Shown here piece by piece: positions 58,721 through 64,000 of a DNA stretch of 64,000 nucleotides. Source of the DNA: Rhyzopertha dominica. Taxonomy: Eukaryota > Arthropoda > Insecta > Coleoptera > Bostrichidae. The DNA lies in contig QCXZ01000064.1 of assembly GCA_025024175.1 (NCBI GenBank), positions 16,988,001-17,052,000 on the forward strand. Reading direction: 5' to 3'. The notes under the pieces are model-generated. The model did not search any database and was not told the DNA's origin. It worked only from the letters and a program-made list of their open reading frames with translations. The position numbers and the translations under genes are program-made. Positions within the stretch are counted from its first letter, which is position 1; each line of letters starts with the position of its first letter.

Positions 58721-61700
58721 TTAAGCCATATCGGGAGGGTGAGCTTTTAGATCTTTAACGTGCCACACGCCAATGCTTTTATCTGGCCGTTCGCAAGAGG
58801 CCAATTCGTACGTGACGGCGGATAATTTACGTTTGATTAAGTATGGACCGACATAACGTGGCGCTAATTTGGCGGCAAAGTCGTTGATAGCGTTTGAAAG
58901 TGCATAATTCTTACGTAAGACCCGTGCTCCAACTTCATATTGGACCGGTCGATGACGGAGGTCGTATCTTGTTTTCGCTTTCTCGTGGGCCTGTACCAGC
59001 CTTCGTTTTATGTCCTCAAATAGTTGGTTAAATTGCCGCTCAGTTAGACCAGATCTTGCAATCAGCTCTCCTCCACCATCCCCGAAAGGTTGTTTCTCAT
59101 GAGTTTCTCCCAGTAACACGTGTTCGCGGCCGAAATTTATAAAATAGGGCGTCTGTAGAGTAACTTCGTGTTTATTGGTTCTCAGGGCGCAACCGACCTT
59201 AGGGAGTAAAGTGTCCCAAAGCTTATGGTTATCCGTTACGTAAGAAGCCAGCATACGTTTCACCTCTCGGTTGACACGTTCCACCGGATTCGCTTGCGGG
59301 TGATACACCGGAGTATAGGAGAGTTTCACCTTATACTCTGAACATAGGTGTGTGAACTGCCGACTGCGGAACTGAACTCCATTGTCACAGATGAGATATT
59401 GCGGCGTACCAAATAGTAAATATATATTTTCTTCGATCGCTTTAGAGACAGCACTAGCAGTTGCGGTACGCAGTGGAAACAGTAGAGAAAATTTACTAAA
59501 ACAGTCCGTTACTACCAATATGAACTTGTTTCCTCGCGCGGTACGGGGTAGTGGGCCACATAAATCTGCTGCAATTATTTGCCACGGACGGGAGGGTTGT
59601 ATACGATTTCCCATTAAACCGGGAGGTTGGGCTTGCTCCGGTTTGTGAGCCAGGCACACAGGACAGTGTTTGATGTATTTAGTGATATCTGACCGCATCT
59701 TAGGCCAATAATACCTTTGCTTTAGTCGCTCGTAGGTCTTGTATACGCCACAATGACCTGCTGTCGGCAAGTCGTGGTTTTCCTTAATAACATGTATTCG
59801 TTGGTGCTTAGGAACGACTGTTTTCCAATTGTCAACGTCATCTCCCAAGTAGGGAAGAGCACTTTTGATACTTTTGAACAATACATTATTTTCTATGCGC
59901 CACTGGGGAAAACGCAATGGATTTTGCTGAACGTTTTCAATCATACGTTGATACCACTTGTCTTTACCCTCCACCTGATTCGCCACTTCGTTAACTACGG
60001 CTTCTTTATCAGGAATTGCTCGAGACAGTAAATCAGGCACAACATGTTCTTTACCTCGACGGTGTACTATCTTGAAGTCAAATTCTTGCAGTCTTAATGT
60101 CCATCGAGCAAGGCGTCCGGTTGGCTCCTTCAAATTGTGTAGCCAAATCAGCGAATGGTGATCTGTAATCACTGTGAAGTGGTACCCTTCAAGATAAGCC
60201 CGTAGTTTATGCACCGCCCAAATAACGCTCAAACACTCTCGTTCAGTTACTGTATAGTTACGTTCAGGTTTGCTCAGTGATCGGCTTATGTAACATATAA
60301 CGCGCTCCTCTCGGTCGATGATTTGCGACAATACCGCACCCAAACCATAGGCAGACGCATCCGTTTGTAGGATAAATGGTTCCGAAAAGTTAGGGCAACT
60401 CAGTATTGGAGCTGATATTAAAGTGTTTTTAATGCCTCGCAGAGACTTTTCACATTCTTCAGTCCAGCAAAATTTTTGTGATTTACGTAATAAGCGAGTC
60501 ATGGGTGCTACTAAGGTGGAAAACGAAGGAATAAAACGCCTATACCAGGAGGCTACTCCCAGTATCCGACGCACTTCAGTCACGTTTCTTGGAGACGGAA
60601 TGTCCAAGATAGCTTGCACCTTTTCCGGGTCTACATGCACACCCTTCGCATTTACCACATAACCGAGATACTTTAATTCCGGACGGCAGAACTTACACTT
60701 TTCTCGAGCCAGGGTCAGGTTTGCCTTCTTCAGTCGAGAAAAGATCTCCTGCAACACTTCCAAATGTTTTTCGAACGTCTCGGTCACCACAATAATATCA
60801 TCCAGGTACACAAAGACATTTGGTTCCAGTTCTGGACCCAATAGCCTATCCATTAACCTCTGGAAAGTGCAGGGACTATTTGTAAGACCAAAAGGCATGC
60901 GTTTAAACTGATAAATGCCGCGTCCCGGAATAGCAAAAGCCGTGTACTCGCGGGATTCCTTCTCCACTGCCACTTGCCAATAGGCAGACTTAATGTCCAT
61001 TGAACTTAAATATTTGGCATGACCAAGTTTGTCCAGTATTGTGGATATAAAAGGTATCGGGTATGCGTCTTTTTTAGTAACACTGTTCAACTTCCTATAA
61101 TCAACGCAGAATCTATAGGATCCGTCCTTCTTCGGAACCAGGACCACGGGAGACGACCAAGCAGAACTGGATGGCTCGATTACGTCGTTACGAAGCATCT
61201 TCTGTATCTCGCAGTCCATGTGTTCCTGCATGGCAGGAGAAACCCGATATGCCCTTTGCTTGATGGGTTCAGAGCTCGTTACAATTTTATGTTCCACCAG
61301 GGGTGTACAACCCAGCGTTTCCGAACAGACAGTGACAAAGTATGCGTCAATCACTTTATTTAACCGAGAGAGCTGCTCGCTAGACAAGAGGTCTGAAGCC
61401 ATGAGAGAGTTTACCTTAAAGTTCTCACTGGGACTCTGCGAGAAATTCCAACAACCACTCGATAGATCCGGAATTATCTGCATTGATAGCCAAAAATCCA
61501 TGCCTAAAACCAACGTAGATGATATGTCTGGAACGACAAGCACTGAGATAACCTTTATTTTATTTTCCAGGCGCATTGGCAACTCGATACTTCCCAACAC
61601 TTTACAGGATTGGTCATTTGCCACACGACACGATCCTGTGTCTGCGGGCTGAAGTTTTAAGCCAAGGTGTTGGATTGCTTTCCATCCTTCATCGCCGAGA

Positions 61701-61921
61701 ACAGTACGGGTAGCTCCCGAGTCCAATAACCCGCGTAATTTGACGCCAAATATGTCTAGGATTAAGTGAGGTCTGTTGTCTCCATTTCCTTGGGCAAAGA
61801 GAAACGCAAGTATAGGACGTAAGTTAGTTTCGAAGGTATTTGTTTCGTTGGTGGTCGCGATATGGTAACCTGAGCTCATGGTGCGACCCTTCCATGGCCC
61901 GAAGCGCCGTTTCCCGAACAT
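58721..61921 (-). CDS. pol: Pol polyprotein: protease, reverse transcriptase, RNase H, integrase
   Basis: The frame is 1066 codons from an ATG at 61921, preceded directly by a stop in the same frame. It is more likely made as a Gag-Pol fusion by -1 frameshifting. The protease has DSGAT (67-71). RT has D309 (MDIKSAY) and YLDD (372-375). RNase H has D521, E562, D587 and D630. The integrase zinc-binding set is H716, H723, C753 and C756, and the catalytic acids are D786, D846 and E881 with 34 residues between the last two. A GPY/F-type module (VGPYLI, about 1024-1029) lies near the C terminus. All catalytic residues are present with no stop or frameshift. The product should process Gag, copy the RNA in the particle and insert the DNA. 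No dUTPase or chromodomain is seen. Confidence 0.96.
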   Translation of the reverse strand: MFGKRRFGPWKGRTMSSGYHIATTNETNTFETNLRPILAFLFAQGNGDNRPHLILDIFGVKLRGLLDSGATRTVLGDEGWKAIQHLGLKLQPADTGSCRVANDQSCKVLGSIELPMRLENKIKVISVLVVPDISSTLVLGMDFWLSMQIIPDLSSGCWNFSQSPSENFKVNSLMASDLLSSEQLSRLNKVIDAYFVTVCSETLGCTPLVEHKIVTSSEPIKQRAYRVSPAMQEHMDCEIQKMLRNDVIEPSSSAWSSPVVLVPKKDGSYRFCVDYRKLNSVTKKDAYPIPFISTILDKLGHAKYLSSMDIKSAYWQVAVEKESREYTAFAIPGRGIYQFKRMPFGLTNSPCTFQRLMDRLLGPELEPNVFVYLDDIIVVTETFEKHLEVLQEIFSRLKKANLTLAREKCKFCRPELKYLGYVVNAKGVHVDPEKVQAILDIPSPRNVTEVRRILGVASWYRRFIPSFSTLVAPMTRLLRKSQKFCWTEECEKSLRGIKNTLISAPILSCPNFSEPFILQTDASAYGLGAVLSQIIDREERVICYISRSLSKPERNYTVTERECLSVIWAVHKLRAYLEGYHFTVITDHHSLIWLHNLKEPTGRLARWTLRLQEFDFKIVHRRGKEHVVPDLLSRAIPDKEAVVNEVANQVEGKDKWYQRMIENVQQNPLRFPQWRIENNVLFKSIKSALPYLGDDVDNWKTVVPKHQRIHVIKENHDLPTAGHCGVYKTYERLKQRYYWPKMRSDITKYIKHCPVCLAHKPEQAQPPGLMGNRIQPSRPWQIIAADLCGPLPRTARGNKFILVVTDCFSKFSLLFPLRTATASAVSKAIEENIYLLFGTPQYLICDNGVQFRSRQFTHLCSEYKVKLSYTPVYHPQANPVERVNREVKRMLASYVTDNHKLWDTLLPKVGCALRTNKHEVTLQTPYFINFGREHVLLGETHEKQPFGDGGGELIARSGLTERQFNQLFEDIKRRLVQAHEKAKTRYDLRHRPVQYEVGARVLRKNYALSNAINDFAAKLAPRYVGPYLIKRKLSAVTYELASCERPDKSIGVWHVKDLKAHPPDMA

Positions 61922-63468
61922 TTAGGGCAGGTACGTACTGTCACCTGAGATAATCCGCATCGATAACAAAACTTTTGTTTAGGTTGGACACAAGCTTTAT
62001 GGAGATGTCCCTGAGATCTGCAATTCCAGCAGTTTACCTCAGCCACAATCGGTTTTAAAGTTGTTATCATTCTTGGTTCCGTGTATGGAGCCTGAGGAGT
62101 ATCGTTTCCGCGAACTTGCTGAGCCTCTGAAATTTCATGCACAGACGATGTTCGGCCACGTGCTCTTGTAGCCGATAATTCAGGCTCAACTAAATTGGCT
62201 CCGCTTGTCGGAGGTAGTCTATATCGTGAAGCAACTATCTTGGCCTCTTCCAGCCTGTGACACACGTCCACTAATTTTTCCATTGATGAAATCGGCTGCA
62301 AGGCTAAGTGAGTTAGATAGTCGGGTTGCAAATTTCTTTTAACAATCGCTATCCTGCTCTCCTCTGACGGTTGAACAGGTAGGCGATTAAAAAGATTCTC
62401 CATGATAGCGACATATACTACTACTTTCTCCGATGGATGTTGCGTTCGGTTTCTAATTTCGCTCCATAAACTCTCTTCGTAATCATGTGGCAAGAATGAA
62501 GCTTTTAAACGTCTAACTAAGTCATCCCAATCACTCACTCGATGTCTGATCGATCTGAACCAGGTCAAAGCGTCGCCACTAAAGAGTTCAGCTGCACCGC
62601 GAAGCAATTGATCTTTTGTTACTCCTCGCGACTGCCGCATTTCTTCTACTCGTTCTAGAAATGAAAATACGCTTGATGTCCCATCAAATGCCACCTTCCA
62701 CTTGCTCAGTACAACAGAACTATGAGGTTGACTGTATCCTATTTGTGTATTTCCCCATGCATTAGAAAAATTGAGGCCTCGCAATTTTGCTGTGAATGAA
62801 TTCGCCTCAGTGTGATTGTATTTATCCTGAGTACCAGAGGGTTCTTGATGCAATGAACCAGCCCATGCCACCTGGCGAGCTGAGTTTTGTTCACGAGTGC
62901 GATGGATAGGTGTGGACTCTTTGGTTGGAGCATTGTTGTTTCCCCTTGCTGGTATAGTGGGATTAACTTGGGCATTTGTTACTTCCGGGAGCAGAGTTAT
63001 CGGCTCATCTATTAATGACTGATGCAACGGTTCGTTCCTCTGATCCATTATAGAGCCACCTGATTCACAATTTCTATAGACTTGCTCAAGGCGATTCCTA
63101 AGTTGTTCTTGAATTTTTAACAGTTCTGTTACCCTTTCCAGAGCGTTTATACATGCGGCCGTATCGATTCGATGCAATCTTTGACGCACGTGTTCTAAAC
63201 GCGTAGAAATACGTCTATAGTCGTTCTCCTTATTCGAGATATCGAAATCTTCTATATGGCCTGACAATTCGTCAAGCTTAATTGTACAAATCGTACATTC
63301 CTGTTTGGGGTCCATTCGTACCGTTGTTAATTCATGTTCTTGCGAATCGTCACGACGCAACGCGGCGCGAAGCAAATTTCTTTTTTCTTCCACCGTACGA
63401 CCCTCGCTACAATCGCGAATTACTAATTCGTAACTTAATTCGTCACTTAATAATCTGTTCACGTCCAT
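61876..63468 (-). CDS. gag: Gag polyprotein with CCHC zinc knuckle
   Basis: I start at the ATG at 63468 (530 aa); the frame is open six codons further upstream, but those begin with TTG. A leucine- and arginine-rich, probably coiled-coil, segment lies at about 80-130. A capsid-like retrotransposon Gag domain lies at about 245-405 (WKVAFDG ... FLERVEEM ... LFSGDALTWFR ... FLPHDYEESL). The nucleocapsid end has a canonical knuckle CWNCRSQGHLHKAC (C470, C473, H478, C483) and a second CYRCGLSQVTVRTC in which the histidine is valine (C491, C494, V499, C504). Gag forms the particle and binds RNA. The last 46 nt overlap pol in the -1 frame. No disruption is seen. Confidence 0.94.
   Translation of the reverse strand: MDVNRLLSDELSYELVIRDCSEGRTVEEKRNLLRAALRRDDSQEHELTTVRMDPKQECTICTIKLDELSGHIEDFDISNKENDYRRISTRLEHVRQRLHRIDTAACINALERVTELLKIQEQLRNRLEQVYRNCESGGSIMDQRNEPLHQSLIDEPITLLPEVTNAQVNPTIPARGNNNAPTKESTPIHRTREQNSARQVAWAGSLHQEPSGTQDKYNHTEANSFTAKLRGLNFSNAWGNTQIGYSQPHSSVVLSKWKVAFDGTSSVFSFLERVEEMRQSRGVTKDQLLRGAAELFSGDALTWFRSIRHRVSDWDDLVRRLKASFLPHDYEESLWSEIRNRTQHPSEKVVVYVAIMENLFNRLPVQPSEESRIAIVKRNLQPDYLTHLALQPISSMEKLVDVCHRLEEAKIVASRYRLPPTSGANLVEPELSATRARGRTSSVHEISEAQQVRGNDTPQAPYTEPRMITTLKPIVAEVNCWNCRSQGHLHKACVQPKQKFCYRCGLSQVTVRTCPKCSGNGASGHGRVAP
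61909..61915 (-). promoter_or_regulatory. -1 ribosomal frameshift slippery heptamer GGGAAAC
   Basis: In the gag frame the sequence reads G-GGA-AAC, a classic X-XXY-YYZ site, 31 nt before the gag stop codon. pol lies in the -1 frame and is already open there. A small hairpin, CATGG (61896-61892) with CCATG (61881-61877) in sense order, begins 12 nt downstream and could help stall ribosomes; a larger structure was not searched for. Confidence 0.85.
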
Positions 63469-63600
63469 ACTGTAATTAGTTACCAAAGAAAGAAATGAAT
63501 AAATGTAAGACGTTTATACACATAAAAAGTGCAACTATTTATTTTCTCCCCCCCTCCCTGGAGAAGAAAAAACAAAAAAAAGAAGAACACAACAACAAAG
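63469..63600 (-). other. 5' leader of the Gypsy element
   Basis: Untranslated leader between the primer site and gag. It contains a purine tract (63546-63561) that copies the polypurine tract almost exactly. Confidence 0.8.
63546..63561 (-). other. Second polypurine-tract-like sequence
   Basis: Sense strand CCAGGGAGGGGGGGAG, differing at one base of 16 from CCAAGGAGGGGGGGAG at the 3' LTR junction (58143-58128). It lies about 54 nt inside the 5' LTR boundary. Confidence 0.6.
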
Positions 63601-63610
63601 TTGGGCGCCA
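63600..63610 (-). other. Primer binding site, tRNA-Lys type
   Basis: Sense strand TGGCGCCCAAC lies four bases after the 5' LTR and complements the 3' end (GTTGGGCGCCA) of insect and vertebrate tRNA-Lys(CUU). The match stops after 11 bases. Confidence 0.82.
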
Positions 63611-63614
63611 ATTT

Positions 63615-64000
63615 TGTTACCTTCCTAAATTTGGTAGCCAACAAATTATGAAAAGAAACTACAAAACAAAATTCAAAGTAATTCAGAAATTCACAAACGC
63701 ACTTCAAACACTAGCACCGAGGACACTGGTATTACCACGTTCTTAAATTGCCTCTACTTGAGAGGACCAAGAAAAAAACTTATTAGTGTAGGGGGGATCC
63801 AGGTTGCGCGGTTTGCCGAGCTTACCCAGGGTTGAACGGGGCGTGGTTCTATCTCGTAGTAACAACGTTAATAATTATCGATATTCGAAGAGCGCCACCC
63901 GAATCGCGGACCGCACGAAGATTTGGCAACCCCGACACCCTCACCTAACTTCACGTCAATCAATTCGGGAAACTGACAAATATGTGGTCACCGAGGTCAA
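63615..64000 (-). repeat. 5' LTR of the Gypsy element (partial)
   Basis: It begins TGTTAC on the plus strand and equals 56005-56390 at every one of 386 positions until the window ends. About 1.7 kb of this LTR lies outside the window. Confidence 0.95.

Larger units (their letters stand above)
56005..64000 (-). mobile_element. Ty3/Gypsy LTR retrotransposon, structurally intact, right LTR cut by window end
   Basis: The minus-strand element has the order 5' LTR (63615 onward), primer binding site, gag, pol, polypurine tract and 3' LTR (56005-58127). The domain order protease, RT, RNase H, integrase is that of Ty3/Gypsy. There is no env or chromodomain. If both LTRs have equal length it would end near 65737, about 9.7 kb in all. 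Long LTRs (about 2.1 kb) together with a tRNA-Lys primer site recall the Osvaldo/Ulysses lineage of insect Gypsy elements; that placement is an inference. Both ORFs are open and the visible LTR parts are identical, so this is a young, possibly active copy. Confidence 0.96.

Noticed and set aside
59382..61652. Several plus-strand ORFs opposite pol
   Set aside because: They are antisense shadows of the conserved minus-strand pol frame and match nothing.
63469..63486. Six extra codons at the start of gag
   Set aside because: That frame begins with TTG; the first ATG is at 63468 and is the simpler start.

Overview
This window looks like non-coding, TE-rich nuclear DNA from an arthropod, most likely an insect. 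It is AT-rich with scattered Ns and almost every ORF is short. I recognise no intact host gene. What can be identified is mobile DNA: a complete Ty3/Gypsy retrotransposon, a hAT-like element with a nested DD37E mariner-type transposon, decayed Tc1 and mariner elements, several LINE remnants, three Penelope-like element (PLE) remnants, and a family of short elements carrying hammerhead ribozymes (HHRs). The insect assignment is an inference from this TE mix; I cannot name an order or species.

Layout. 1-5.9 kb: an inverted pair of ~160-bp repeats (72-231, 2452-2619), an HHR element with a complete type I hammerhead at 4861-4940, and a LINE 3' end running into a (TAA)n tract. 8.6-9.3 kb: PLE reverse transcriptase remnant. 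10.6-12.3 kb: Tc1-like element with 234-bp inverted repeats and a broken transposase. 12.4-12.8 kb: two tRNA-related SINE-like copies. 19.2-23.2 kb: a stack of nested insertions, in which a LINE remnant and a PLE remnant flank a hAT-like element (19920-22293), which itself contains a DD37E element (20271-21555); the PLE also holds a 237-bp HHR element with a perfect 14-bp target duplication. 27.9-29.0 kb: decayed mariner. 32.0-32.4 kb and 43.0-43.3 kb: further members of the HHR family. 36.5 kb: mariner scrap. 38.5-39.9 kb: R1-like LINE. 41.0-41.3 kb: 307-bp foldback element. 46.5-47.5 kb: Jockey-like LINE. 50.3-50.8 kb: PLE endonuclease fragment between inverted flanks. 53.2-54.2 kb: pseudogene of a multicopy arthropod family of unknown function.

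56005-64000: a Ty3/Gypsy element on the minus strand, complete except for most of its right-hand (5') LTR. Its LTRs are about 2.1 kb and identical over all 386 comparable bases. It has a tRNA-Lys-type primer binding site, gag (530 aa from the first ATG), a GGGAAAC slippery heptamer for -1 frameshifting, an uninterrupted pol (1066 aa: protease, RT, RNase H, integrase) and a polypurine tract. There is no env. It is the only element here that looks recently active.

The most notable system is the HHR family. Four related copies (about 4.8, 22.6, 32.2 and 43.1 kb) share sequence around a type I hammerhead. Two copies keep an apparently complete catalytic core and one decayed copy shows a base-paired outer helix of different sequence. 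One copy sits inside a PLE with a target duplication, and another has a 340-bp direct repeat like the tandem units of animal retrozymes. All calls were made by eye and none was tested with a search or folding program.
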